Below are positions 1-7,154 of a DNA stretch of 17,642 bases, piece after piece (position 1 is the stretch's first letter; the number at the start of each line of letters is the position of its first letter). Under the pieces are notes generated by a model. That model did not search any database. It was not told where the DNA came from and saw only the letters and a program-made list of their open reading frames with translations. The stretch spans positions 1 to 17,642 of the forward strand of contig SVEW01000038.1 of assembly GCA_015057205.1 (NCBI GenBank), given 5' to 3'. This DNA is from Lachnospiraceae bacterium. GTDB taxonomy: Bacteria; Bacillota; Clostridia; Lachnospirales; Lachnospiraceae. The translations under genes were made by a program, and so were the position numbers.

Positions 1-400
1 AGATAGCTGCAGTATCTGCTATAGTTGCTGATAGGAAAGTGAAATTAGTGTTGTCGGAATAGCCCATGTACCATTTTGGCTTAGCGTTTCCAATACCTTC
101 AAAGTCCATGTAGGGTACGACTTCGCACATCATTTCACCACCGCCGCAGGAGATGATGGCGTCGCAGTCATCATTTTTGTACATGGTGTTCAGTTCTTCC
201 CCGCACTTCTCTGGGGCGTTACTGATGCCGATGCCTTCGCAGATGGAGCAGTTCGGACCGAAAGTGAAGGTGTGTCCGAGCTTCGACAATTTTTTCTGTG
301 CCGAGGCGAATCGGCTGATATAGGGTTCGGTGGCGCAACCTAGGGATGGGGCCACGAATCCGATGGTTCCGTTCTTTTTTAAAAATGCAGGGTAGCGCAT
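1..400 (-). CDS. S66 family peptidase (LD-carboxypeptidase / MccF-like), N-terminal part
   Basis: The gene reads leftwards from ATG at 398-400 and runs off the left edge, so only 133 residues are visible. The N-terminus has the S66 pattern: GTIGFVAPS at residues 11-19, the glycine-rich CGGGEMM around 85-91, and WYMGYSDNT at 110-118, where Ser115 sits in the G-x-S-D nucleophile elbow. Family members cleave amide bonds next to D-amino acids or acyl groups: LdcA recycles murein tetrapeptides, while MccF inactivates microcin C and related peptidyl nucleotides. The G-Y-S-D-N-T wording looks closer to the MccF-like branch, but the catalytic Glu and His lie in the missing part, so the substrate cannot be decided. 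AAGGAGG lies 3 bases upstream of the ATG. It is divergent from glyA and has its own promoter. Confidence 0.85.
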   Translation of the reverse strand, partial: MRYPAFLKKNGTIGFVAPSLGCATEPYISRFASAQKKLSKLGHTFTFGPNCSICEGIGISNAPEKCGEELNTMYKNDDCDAIISCGGGEMMCEVVPYMDFEGIGNAKPKWYMGYSDNTNFTFLSATIADTAAI

Positions 401-424
401 TGCGTCCTCCTTCCAAATTGACAG

Positions 425-440
425 AATAGTTATAACTATT
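425..440. promoter_or_regulatory. Perfect 16-bp palindrome over the S66 start site (possible operator)
   Basis: AATAGTTATAACTATT is identical to its own reverse complement. It begins three bases downstream of the minus-strand -10 box and covers the predicted transcription start. That is a typical place for a repressor operator, but no regulator gene lies next to it and AT-rich palindromes also arise by chance. Confidence 0.4.
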
Positions 441-442
441 TT

Positions 443-470
443 ATTATACTAAATTAAAGGTAAGAATCAA
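443..470 (-). promoter_or_regulatory. Promoter of the S66 peptidase gene
   Basis: Read on the minus strand: TTGATT (465-470), a 16-base spacer, then a perfect TATAAT (443-448). This is a sigma-A type promoter that would start transcription near 436, about 36 bases before the ATG. Confidence 0.6.
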
Positions 471-493
471 CAGAAAATTTTTCAATATTTCCA

Positions 494-522
494 TTGAGTT
501 TCTAAAAGGAGATTGTTATAAT
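494..522 (+). promoter_or_regulatory. Promoter of glyA
   Basis: TTGAGT (494-499), a 17-base spacer, and TATAAT (517-522) preceded by TG at 514-515, which makes an extended -10. Transcription would start near 529, giving a leader of about 58 bases. I see no riboswitch or attenuator fold in that leader. Confidence 0.65.
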
Positions 523-587
523 GGGAAGTGGAGTGAAAATTCACGAACCGTTTTCTAAAAAAGTATAGTATTTGAGGAGGAAAGGGA

Positions 588-1832
588 ATGTTTACCTTTG
601 ATGAAATTCAGAAAGTAGATCCTGAAATTGCGGCTGCGATTACAGCCGAGAATGACAGACAGCAGAGCCACATCGAGCTCATTGCTTCTGAAAATGTGGT
701 TAGCAAGGCCGTTATGGCAGCTATGGGAAGCCAACTTACAAACAAATATGCAGAAGGATATCCAGGTAAGAGATATTATGGCGGATGTGAGTGCGTAGAC
801 GTTGTTGAGAATCTTGCAAGAGAAAGAGCGAAAGAGATTTTCCACTGTGATTATGTAAACGTACAGCCACACTCCGGCGCACAGGCTAACATGGGCGTGT
901 TCTTCGCTGTGTTAGAGCCGGGTGATACCTATATGGGTATGTCACTTGATCATGGCGGACATCTTTCCCACGGAAGCCCAGTAAACATGTCCGGTAAATA
1001 CTTCAACGTTGTACCTTACGGTGTTAACGACGAGGGATTTATCGATTATGATGAAGTTAGAAGAATTGCGTTAGAGTGTAAGCCAAAGATGATCATCTGT
1101 GGTGCTTCCGCATATGCAAGAACCATTGACTTCAAGAAGTTCAGAGAAATTGCTGATGAAGTTGGAGCAGTACTTATGGCAGACATCGCACATATTGCAG
1201 GTTTGGTAGCTACCGGACTTCATCCAAGTCCATTCCCATATGTTGATGTTGCAACAACCACAACCCACAAAACACTTCGTGGACCACGTGGTGGTATGAT
1301 TATGGCAACCGAAGAAGCAAATAAGAAGTTCAACTTCAATAAGGCAATTTTCCCGGGAATCCAGGGTGGTCCTTTGATGCACACCATCGCAGCAAAGGCA
1401 GTTTGCTTTAAAGAGGCATTATCTCCGGAATTCAAGGAATATCAGCAGCAGATTCTTAAGAACTGTGCTACCTTAGCTGAAGAATTAATTAAGAGAGGTT
1501 TCGAAATCGTATCCGGTGGTACCGATAACCATTTGATGTTAGTAAGCCTTCTTAACAAAAACATTACCGGTAAAGAGTGCGAGAAATTACTTGATTCCGC
1601 AAACATTACCTGTAACAAAAACACCATTCCAAACGATCCGGCTTCTCCGTTTGTAACAAGCGGAATTCGTCTTGGAACAGCAGCAGTAACAAGCCGTGGA
1701 TTTAAAGAAGAAGATATGGTCGTTGTTGCTGAAGCAATTCGTCTTGCAATTGATGAGCGTGAAGGCGATGGCGTTGAGAAAGCAAAAGAATTAGTAAAAG
1801 GATTAACAGACAAATATCCTTTATATGCATAA
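588..1832 (+). CDS. glyA: Serine hydroxymethyltransferase
   Basis: A 414-residue cytosolic PLP enzyme that converts serine plus tetrahydrofolate to glycine plus 5,10-methylene-THF, the main source of one-carbon units for thymidylate, purine and methionine synthesis. The whole protein follows the bacterial SHMT pattern: ELIASENVVS near the N-terminus, NKYAEGYPGKRYYGG at about 52-66, VNVQPHSGAQAN, and TTTTHKTLRGPRGG with the Schiff-base lysine at Lys228. The length is normal for the family. The start is supported by GAGGAGG about 7 bases upstream. It stands alone between its own promoter and a strong terminator. In Bacillus glyA sits beside upp and the atp operon; here upp lies about 13 kb to the right. 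Confidence 0.98.
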   Translation: MFTFDEIQKVDPEIAAAITAENDRQQSHIELIASENVVSKAVMAAMGSQLTNKYAEGYPGKRYYGGCECVDVVENLARERAKEIFHCDYVNVQPHSGAQANMGVFFAVLEPGDTYMGMSLDHGGHLSHGSPVNMSGKYFNVVPYGVNDEGFIDYDEVRRIALECKPKMIICGASAYARTIDFKKFREIADEVGAVLMADIAHIAGLVATGLHPSPFPYVDVATTTTHKTLRGPRGGMIMATEEANKKFNFNKAIFPGIQGGPLMHTIAAKAVCFKEALSPEFKEYQQQILKNCATLAEELIKRGFEIVSGGTDNHLMLVSLLNKNITGKECEKLLDSANITCNKNTIPNDPASPFVTSGIRLGTAAVTSRGFKEEDMVVVAEAIRLAIDEREGDGVEKAKELVKGLTDKYPLYA

Positions 1833-1847
1833 TCAATAAAAAAAGTG

Positions 1848-1877
1848 CAGGACTCGTGGTATGCGGGTCCTGTTTTT
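1848..1877 (+). terminator. Rho-independent terminator of glyA
   Basis: A stem of nine to ten pairs (CAGGACTCG on the left arm, two G-T wobbles) with a five- or six-base loop, followed by TTTTT. It begins 15 bases after the glyA stop codon. Confidence 0.85.
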
Positions 1878-1896
1878 GTATGCCAAAAACAAAACT

Positions 1897-1924
1897 TTGC
1901 AGAATTGCGTAAAAATGGTATAAT
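1897..1924 (+). promoter_or_regulatory. Promoter of the gdpP-rplI-dnaB operon
   Basis: TTGCAG (1897-1902), a 16-base spacer and TATAAT (1919-1924) preceded by TGG (extended -10). The predicted start near 1931 leaves a leader of about 40 bases before gdpP. Confidence 0.65.
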
Positions 1925-1970
1925 ATAAATAACTCTATGCTGAAATAAGAATAAAAAAGGGGAGGCCCCA

Positions 1971-4007
1971 ATGAAGAATAGGTTTCGAGGATTGTATACC
2001 GTTCCTGCGGCGTTACTTGTATTATTAGTGGTACTGGATGGTATTATATTTTATTTTTATCCGGAATCCGGTTTTCTTGTAATCGGATTATCCACGATGT
2101 ATGTGATAATTGCCTTTGGAATCGGTATGGCAATGATGCCTTACGCAAAATCTGCGTTGACGGATTATGCAACTGCGTATGGCGTAATGCAACGCTATTT
2201 ATTAGACGAATTTGAAGTGCCATATGTACTTATGGACGTGGATGGTAAAGTGCTTTGGCAGAATCAACGATTTGTGGAGCATTTTGATACATCTAAGGGA
2301 TATCATAAGTCCATTACGACGCTGATTCCAACGGTTACGAAGGAGATGCTACATAAGGTAGTGGATGAGCATCACTTGTATATTACAGAAGAAGATGTAT
2401 TTTATCATCTGATTATCCGTCGTGTGTTCATTGATGATAGCGCGCAGGAGGCGGAAGACAGAAAGGAAGCGGTAAATGAATATGAGAGCCTTTTTGTCAT
2501 GTACATGTTTGATGAAACACAGCTTCAGGAAAGCCTGAAAGAGAATGAGGAACAGAAGCTGGTTTCGGCGTTGGTTTACATTGACAACTATGAAGAAGCG
2601 CTTGAAAGTATTGAAGAGGTAAAGCGTTCTTTGTTGATTGCACTGGTAGACCGGAAGGTGAATAAATACTTCGGTAATACCGATGGTATTGTGAAGAAAA
2701 TTGAGAAAGATAAGTATTTCATTGTTTTTAAGAGAAAATATTTAGATGATTTGGAAAGTGACCGTTTCAGTTTAATTGAAGATGTTAAGAGCATCAAGAT
2801 TGGTAATGAAATGGCTATCACGCTGAGCATCGGTATCGGTAATGGAAGTAGGACCTATACCCAGAATTATGAGTATACCAGAGCAGCTATTGATTTGGCT
2901 CTTGGACGTGGTGGTGATCAGGCGGTTGTTAAGACCCCGGAGAAGATTTCCTACTATGGAGGAAAGACGCAGCAGGTAGATAAGTCAACCCGAGTTAAAG
3001 CGCGTGTAAAAGCGCAGGCTTTACGTGAAATTCTGGAAAGTAAGGAACAGGTTATCGTGATGGGTCATTCCATCAGTGATGTGGACGCGTTGGGTGCTGC
3101 CGTAGGAATTTATCGTGCAGCGAATGTGCTTGGTAAGCGCGCGTATATTGTTTTAAACAGTGTTAGCTCTTCGTTACGTCCGGTTAAGGATCGTTTCAAT
3201 GAAGAAAATGGTTATAACGAGAAAATGTTTGTAACTAGTAACGAAGCGATGGAACTTGTGGACAAGAATACCGTGGTTGTGGTTGTAGACACTAATAAAC
3301 CATCTTTTACGGAATGTCCGGAACTATTGACACAGGTGAAAACCATAGTAGTGTTCGATCATCATCGACAGGGTGCGGAAGTGATTGAAAATGCGGTATT
3401 ATCTTATATCGAGCCATATGCATCTTCTACCTGTGAGATGATTTCAGAGGTATTGCAGTATTTTTCCGAGGACATTAAACTTGGGGATGTGGAGGCAGAT
3501 ACCTTGTATGCAGGAATTTTAATTGATACAAATAATTTTATGACCAAGACAGGTGTGCGTACTTTTGAGGCAGCAGCATATCTGCGACGAAGCGGTGCAG
3601 ATGTGGTGCGTGTGCGTAAGATGCTGCGTAATGATATGGAATCTTACAAGGCCAGGGCAGATGCGGTTCGCCAGGCAGAGGTTTATCGTGATGTATTTGC
3701 GATTTCTACCTGTGAAAGTGAACATCTTGAGAGCCCGACCATTGCAGGAGCACAGGCGGCAAATGAGTTGCTGGATGTTGTAGGAATTAAGGCTTCTTTT
3801 GTTTTGACAGATTACAGGGGCAAGATTTTCATTAGTTCCCGTTCTATTGATGAAGTGAATGTACAGATTATTATGGAGCGCCTTGGTGGAGGAGGTCACT
3901 TAAATGTGGCCGGTGCACAACTTGAGGATATGACCATAGAGGAAGCAAGGGTTAAATTAAAGGAAACCTTAGACATTATGATTGAAGAGGGAGATATCGA
4001 ACAATGA
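1971..4007 (+). CDS. gdpP: Cyclic-di-AMP phosphodiesterase, GdpP family
   Basis: A 678-residue membrane-bound enzyme expected to hydrolyse c-di-AMP to pApA and so control turgor, potassium uptake and wall stress. Order of parts: two membrane helices (about residues 10-30 and 34-57), a PAS domain (about 75-150), a degenerate GGDEF domain (about 195-315) without an intact GGDEF signature, and a DHH-DHHA1 catalytic part. In the latter I see GHSISDVDALGA with Asp370 and Asp372, VVVDTNKPS, the DHH triad at 463-465, and GGGGHLNVAGAQL (639 onwards) of DHHA1. Length and order match Bacillus GdpP (YybT). The SD is GGGGAGG (1959-1965), five bases before ATG; its four Gs can pair with the CCCC that follows. 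Its stop overlaps the rplI start (ATGA), so translation is probably coupled. Confidence 0.96.
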   Translation: MKNRFRGLYTVPAALLVLLVVLDGIIFYFYPESGFLVIGLSTMYVIIAFGIGMAMMPYAKSALTDYATAYGVMQRYLLDEFEVPYVLMDVDGKVLWQNQRFVEHFDTSKGYHKSITTLIPTVTKEMLHKVVDEHHLYITEEDVFYHLIIRRVFIDDSAQEAEDRKEAVNEYESLFVMYMFDETQLQESLKENEEQKLVSALVYIDNYEEALESIEEVKRSLLIALVDRKVNKYFGNTDGIVKKIEKDKYFIVFKRKYLDDLESDRFSLIEDVKSIKIGNEMAITLSIGIGNGSRTYTQNYEYTRAAIDLALGRGGDQAVVKTPEKISYYGGKTQQVDKSTRVKARVKAQALREILESKEQVIVMGHSISDVDALGAAVGIYRAANVLGKRAYIVLNSVSSSLRPVKDRFNEENGYNEKMFVTSNEAMELVDKNTVVVVVDTNKPSFTECPELLTQVKTIVVFDHHRQGAEVIENAVLSYIEPYASSTCEMISEVLQYFSEDIKLGDVEADTLYAGILIDTNNFMTKTGVRTFEAAAYLRRSGADVVRVRKMLRNDMESYKARADAVRQAEVYRDVFAISTCESEHLESPTIAGAQAANELLDVVGIKASFVLTDYRGKIFISSRSIDEVNVQIIMERLGGGGHLNVAGAQLEDMTIEEARVKLKETLDIMIEEGDIEQ

Positions 4008-4447
4008 AGTTGATTTTATTACAGGATGTGAAATCTCACGGTAAAAAAGGAGATATTATTGAAGTAAGTCAGGGATATGCACGGAATCTTCTTGTTAAGA
4101 AGATGGCTGTGGAAGCGAATGCGAAGAACTTAAACGACTTGAAATTACAGAATAAGAATGAAGAAAAAGTTGCACAAGAGAATTTGGATCAGGCCAAAGC
4201 ATTGGCAGCAAGCCTTGAGGACAAGTCAGTTACAGTTAAGATTAAAGCCGGTGAAGGCGGAAGAACATTTGGTTCTGTATCAACGAAAGAAATTTCTCAA
4301 GCAGCGAAGGAACAGCTTGGACTTGTGCTTGATAAGAAAAAAATGCAGTTAGAAGAACCGATTCGCAGTCTTGGCGTGACGGAAGTGCCAATTAAATTGC
4401 ATCCAAAGGTTACAGCAATTCTTCGCGTGAAGGTTGTAGAGAACTAG
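4004..4447 (+). CDS. rplI: 50S ribosomal protein L9
   Basis: A 147-residue ribosomal protein that binds 23S rRNA near the L1 stalk and helps keep reading frame. The N-terminal domain carries the classic pattern LLQDVKSHGKKGDIIEV then GYARNLLV. A long charged helix (about 40-75) joins it to the C-terminal domain with GRTFGSVSTKEI. Length is typical (148-150 residues). It shares ATGA with the end of gdpP and is followed nine bases later by dnaB, the order known from Bacillus (gdpP/yybT, rplI, dnaC). Confidence 0.98.
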   Translation: MKLILLQDVKSHGKKGDIIEVSQGYARNLLVKKMAVEANAKNLNDLKLQNKNEEKVAQENLDQAKALAASLEDKSVTVKIKAGEGGRTFGSVSTKEISQAAKEQLGLVLDKKKMQLEEPIRSLGVTEVPIKLHPKVTAILRVKVVEN

Positions 4448-4456
4448 GAGTGTGAT

Positions 4457-5800
4457 ATGGAAGAAGTTTCGATTAATAAGCGGGTAATGCCCCATAACCA
4501 GGAAGCGGAAGAATCGGTTATCGGTTCCATGCTAATGGATAAAGATGCCATTACCGCGGCATCAGACATTGTGATTGCAGACGACTTTTACAGTCAACAA
4601 CTTGGATTGATGTATGAGACCATGGTGGAACTTTATAATGAAGGACAGCCGGTAGATCCGGTTACAACCGTGGCTCGGTTAAAAGAAAAGGGTGCACCGG
4701 AACACATAACCAGTACCGAATATATTATGCAGATTATCAATGCTGTGCCGACATCTGCCAATGTGCGATATTACGCTACCATTGTAGCAGAACTTTCTAT
4801 AGAACGTAAACTGATTCGTGTTACTGAGGGTATTGCAAATCGATGCTATCAGGGTGAGGAGCCATTGGATGACATTCTTGCATCAACCGAGAAGGATATT
4901 TTTAACTTGTTACAGTCGCGTGCAACCGGTGAATTTGTGCCGGTTAAACAAGTTGTTATGAATGTGTTGAAGAAGGTTGAGAAAGCTTCGCAGAATACCG
5001 GTACGGTAACGGGAATCGCCACAGGATTTATCGATTTAGATTATCGAACCAGTGGATTGCAACCTTCGGATTTAGTGCTTTTGGCGGCGCGTCCTTCCAT
5101 GGGAAAGACGGCATTCGTTTTAAATGTTGCGCAACATATTGCAGTTAAGGAGAAAAAAACTACAGCGATTTTTTCATTGGAAATGTCAAAGGAGCAGCTC
5201 ATGAACCGTTTCCTGTCTGCGGAGTCCCGTGTGGATGCTCAAACACTTCGAAATGGTAATTTGAATGCGGAAGAGTGGGAACGACTGGTGGAAGGTGCCG
5301 GTGTTCTTGGTGAGTCCCGATTGATTATCGATGATACACCGGGTATTACCGTAACAGAGTTGCGTTCCAAATGTCGAAAATATAAGTTAGAATATGATTT
5401 GTCGATTGTTATCATTGACTACTTACAGTTGATGAGTGGTTCAGGTAAGTCAGAGAGCAGACAGCAGGAAATTTCTGATATTTCCCGTTCGTTAAAGGCG
5501 TTAGCAAGAGAATTGCAAGTGCCGGTGGTTGCCCTTTCTCAGCTTAGCCGTGCGGTAGAGCAAAGACCTGACCATCGACCGATGCTTTCGGATTTGCGTG
5601 AATCCGGAGCTATCGAGCAGGACGCCGACGTGGTTATGTTCCTGTATCGAGACGAGTACTATAATAAGGACACACCGGATAAAGGTATGGCAGAAGTTAT
5701 TATTGCCAAGCAAAGAAATGGTCCTACAGGTACAATTCATCTTGCTTGGATTGGAGAGCATACACGATTTGCTAATTTGGAAATGCCACGACAATCATAA
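4457..5800 (+). CDS. dnaB: Replicative DNA helicase
   Basis: A 447-residue hexameric 5'-3' helicase that unwinds DNA at the replication fork and interacts with primase. The N-terminal domain starts with MPHNQEAEESVIGSML, the usual DnaB opening. The RecA-like motor has Walker A RPSMGKT (residues 212-218, Lys217), Walker B IVIIDYLQLM (Asp321), and VALSQLSRAVEQR plus SDLRESGAIEQDAD further on. No intein is present; the motor domain is continuous. AGGAG lies upstream of the ATG. It is the last gene of the operon and is closed by a strong terminator. The order with rplI follows the conserved Firmicute cluster (Bacillus calls this gene dnaC). Confidence 0.98.
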   Translation: MEEVSINKRVMPHNQEAEESVIGSMLMDKDAITAASDIVIADDFYSQQLGLMYETMVELYNEGQPVDPVTTVARLKEKGAPEHITSTEYIMQIINAVPTSANVRYYATIVAELSIERKLIRVTEGIANRCYQGEEPLDDILASTEKDIFNLLQSRATGEFVPVKQVVMNVLKKVEKASQNTGTVTGIATGFIDLDYRTSGLQPSDLVLLAARPSMGKTAFVLNVAQHIAVKEKKTTAIFSLEMSKEQLMNRFLSAESRVDAQTLRNGNLNAEEWERLVEGAGVLGESRLIIDDTPGITVTELRSKCRKYKLEYDLSIVIIDYLQLMSGSGKSESRQQEISDISRSLKALARELQVPVVALSQLSRAVEQRPDHRPMLSDLRESGAIEQDADVVMFLYRDEYYNKDTPDKGMAEVIIAKQRNGPTGTIHLAWIGEHTRFANLEMPRQS

Positions 5801-5808
5801 GAAATACG

Positions 5809-5840
5809 AAAGAGGTTCCGACAAAGGAATCTCTTTTTTT
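5809..5840 (+). terminator. Rho-independent terminator of the gdpP-rplI-dnaB operon
   Basis: AGAGGTTCC (5811-5819) pairs with GGAATCTCT (5826-5834) around a six-base loop, with one G-T wobble and two flanking A-T pairs. A run of seven T follows. It starts nine bases after the dnaB stop. Confidence 0.85.
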
Positions 5841-5864
5841 GTCAAAAATTGCGATAAGTTTTTC

Positions 5865-5893
5865 TTGAGTTCAAGTCAACTTAGATTTACACT
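5865..5893 (+). promoter_or_regulatory. Possible promoter of the MerR-like gene
   Basis: TTGAGT (5865-5870), a 17-base spacer and TACACT (5888-5893), which matches the consensus only moderately. The short inverted repeat CTTGA-GT-TCAAG (5864-5875) overlaps the -35 box. The position just after the dnaB terminator and 31 bases before the ATG is sensible. Confidence 0.4.
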
Positions 5894-5924
5894 AAAAATA
5901 GAACAAAAATCGGGAGGGATTGAC

Positions 5925-6518
5925 ATGAATAACCGCTATACAATAACTGAGGCGGCAAATATTTTGAACGTACATGCCCATACTTTACGTTACTGGGAAG
6001 AAGAATTGCATTTGACGATTCCTCGAAATGAGCTAGGCCATAGGGTGTATTACCAGGAACAGCTGGATATGTTTCGAAACATCAAGGGATTGAAGGAGGA
6101 AGGATATCAACTAAATGCTATACGTGCGCAGGTAGGTACGGATATGGGCGATTACACGGACGGGTCATGCGATTTTAGAGACTATACCGCTTCAAAGGAA
6201 GAAAAAATGCAAAAATTTCAAGAAATGATAAGTGAAGCTGTTCGACAAGCAATCATGGAAAATAAGGAGGAATGGGGAAAGGAACTGACGGAAGGTATTT
6301 GCTATGAAATGAGAACGATTGCCCATCTTGCGGATCAGAAACAAGAAGAGCGCTATCTTCGACTAGATGAGGCAATTCGTAATCAGGTGAAGAAGTCGAA
6401 ACGGAAATCTCGCTTTAAGTGGGGACAGAGGGAAAAAGCAGCGAAACTGAAAGAGGAGTTGAATCGAAATAAAAAAGAAGCTGTTACGCAGGCAACTAAA
6501 ATAGTAACCGAAACATAA
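5925..6518 (+). CDS. MerR-type DNA-binding protein with basic coiled-coil tail
   Basis: 197 residues from ATG 5925, which has GGGAGG about seven bases upstream; the open frame extends further left only because it overlaps the dnaB end. Residues 5-70 form a MerR winged helix: YTITEAANILNVHAHTLRYW, then GHRVYYQEQLDMF and the GLKEEGY turn. The rest (about 90-197) is rich in Lys and Glu and predicted helical, with a very basic patch KKSKRKSRFKWGQREK near 150-165. No metal-binding cysteines or drug-binding domain are visible, so it is not a classical metal or drug MerR sensor. MerR head plus charged coil recalls RacA-like chromosome-anchoring proteins, but this is a resemblance of architecture only. 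It could equally be a local repressor. Confidence 0.85.
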   Translation: MNNRYTITEAANILNVHAHTLRYWEEELHLTIPRNELGHRVYYQEQLDMFRNIKGLKEEGYQLNAIRAQVGTDMGDYTDGSCDFRDYTASKEEKMQKFQEMISEAVRQAIMENKEEWGKELTEGICYEMRTIAHLADQKQEERYLRLDEAIRNQVKKSKRKSRFKWGQREKAAKLKEELNRNKKEAVTQATKIVTET

Positions 6519-6524
6519 CAGCTT
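6471..6524 (-). terminator. Probable terminator of the ferredoxin gene, inside the merR 3' end
   Basis: AAGCTGTTA (6478-6486) and TAACAGCTT (6516-6524) are perfect 9-base inverted repeats 29 bases apart. Read on the minus strand, the second arm is followed by C and six T (6471-6477). This fits termination of the leftward ferredoxin transcript. Most of it lies within the last 14 codons of the opposing gene. The long loop makes it less certain than the other terminators here. Confidence 0.5.
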
Positions 6525-6545
6525 ACTTAGTCTTTAACTATGTGA

Positions 6546-6713
6546 TTAGTTGTTGATAGCACCAACTGGGCAAGCACCTGCACAAGTACCGCACTCTACA
6601 CAAGCGCTCTCGTCGATCTGGTACTGAGTATCTCCCTGGCTAATAGCACCAACAGGACACTGTCCTTCACATGTTCCGCACATTACACATGCGTCAGAAA
6701 TAACATATGCCAT
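6546..6713 (-). CDS. 2[4Fe-4S] ferredoxin, clostridial type
   Basis: A 55-residue soluble electron carrier. Two cluster motifs are complete: CVMCGTCEGQCP (Cys 9, 12, 15, 19) and CVECGTCAGACP (Cys 38, 41, 44, 48), each followed by VGAI, as in clostridial ferredoxins that serve pyruvate:ferredoxin oxidoreductase and hydrogenases. The start at 6711-6713 is chosen because AAGGAGG lies about nine bases upstream and the protein then begins MAYVIS, the usual family start; the open frame continues further upstream but without family resemblance. It has its own promoter, shares a short divergent region with the DUF1858 gene, and converges on the MerR-like gene. Its presence indicates an anaerobic metabolism. 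Confidence 0.95.
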   Translation of the reverse strand: MAYVISDACVMCGTCEGQCPVGAISQGDTQYQIDESACVECGTCAGACPVGAINN

Positions 6714-6770
6714 AATAAATAACCTCCTTAAAAAATATGAATTAAGAAAATAGCTTCCTAACCTACGGAC

Positions 6771-6799
6771 ATTGTAATACATTTGGCAGAGTTTTTCAA
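6771..6799 (-). promoter_or_regulatory. Promoter of the ferredoxin gene
   Basis: On the minus strand: TTGAAA (6794-6799), a 17-base spacer and TACAAT (6771-6776). The start near 6764 leaves a leader of about 50 bases. It sits back to back with the DUF1858 promoter. Confidence 0.6.
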
Positions 6800-6817
6800 G
6801 TATCTGTGGGGAAAGAA

Positions 6818-6846
6818 TTGCTTTTTTTAAGGGAAAGGGTTATAAT
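6818..6846 (+). promoter_or_regulatory. Promoter of the DUF1858 gene
   Basis: TTGCTT (6818-6823), a 17-base spacer and TATAAT (6841-6846). The start would be near 6853, about 30 bases before the coding region. Confidence 0.6.
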
Positions 6847-6882
6847 GATTCCCATAGTATGAAATTTTGCAAGGAGGATATA

Positions 6883-7092
6883 ATGATGGCTCAGGTAACG
6901 AAACAGACCATGATTGGCGAGTTATTAAACATCAATGAGAATGTGGCTCCAATTCTTTTAGGAATCGGAATGCATTGTCTTGGATGTCCGTCTTCTCAGA
7001 TGGAGTCCATCGAAGATGCTGCTGCAGTTCATGGTGTGGATGCAGATCAGTTAGTAGATACCATCAATGAATTTTTAGCTACTCAGGCGTAA
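6883..7092 (+). CDS. DUF1858 protein (hybrid-cluster-protein-associated redox disulfide domain)
   Basis: A protein of about 69 residues made of a single small helical domain. The core IGELLNINENVAPILLGIGMHCLGCPSS-type sequence matches the DUF1858/'prismane-associated' family: an amphipathic start, G-x-G-M-H-C-x-G-C-P, then a second half rich in acidic residues (ESIEDAAAVHGVD). The two cysteines (C-L-G-C) could form a redox disulfide or bind a metal; this has not been settled for the family as far as I know. AAGGAGG at 6871-6877 serves two adjacent ATGs, 6883 and 6886; the second gives the more usual 8-base spacing. It is a single-gene unit with promoter and strong terminator, divergent from the ferredoxin gene, which fits a redox role. 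No hybrid cluster protein gene is in the window. Confidence 0.88.
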   Translation: MMAQVTKQTMIGELLNINENVAPILLGIGMHCLGCPSSQMESIEDAAAVHGVDADQLVDTINEFLATQA

Positions 7093-7113
7093 GAATGGAA
7101 TTGAATGTGGTAA

Positions 7114-7152
7114 GAGGCTGTGTACGGTGAAGTGACACAGCCTCTTTTTTTT
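7114..7152 (+). terminator. Strong terminator between the convergent DUF1858 and mecA genes
   Basis: GAGGCTGTGT (7114-7123) pairs perfectly over ten bases with ACACAGCCTC (7135-7144), loop of 11, followed by eight T. On the plus strand it ends the DUF1858 transcript. The same hairpin lies just past the mecA stop on the minus strand, but there the T-rich tail is poor. Confidence 0.88.
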
Positions 7153-7154
7153 AC

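Noticed and set aside
555..872. Antisense open frames, including this one within glyA and others opposite mecA, the kinase, GH18 and the P-loop gene.
   Set aside because: They mirror real genes, lack SD sequences and show no recognisable domain.
5598..5924. Open frame upstream of the MerR-like gene, overlapping the end of dnaB and the terminator.
   Set aside because: It is an out-of-frame shadow of dnaB crossing a strong terminator; the MerR fold begins exactly after the SD-preceded ATG at 5925.
6714..6782. N-terminal extension of the ferredoxin open frame on the minus strand.
   Set aside because: It would cover the SD and part of the promoter, and the added residues do not resemble ferredoxin; the ATG at 6711-6713 has an ideal SD.
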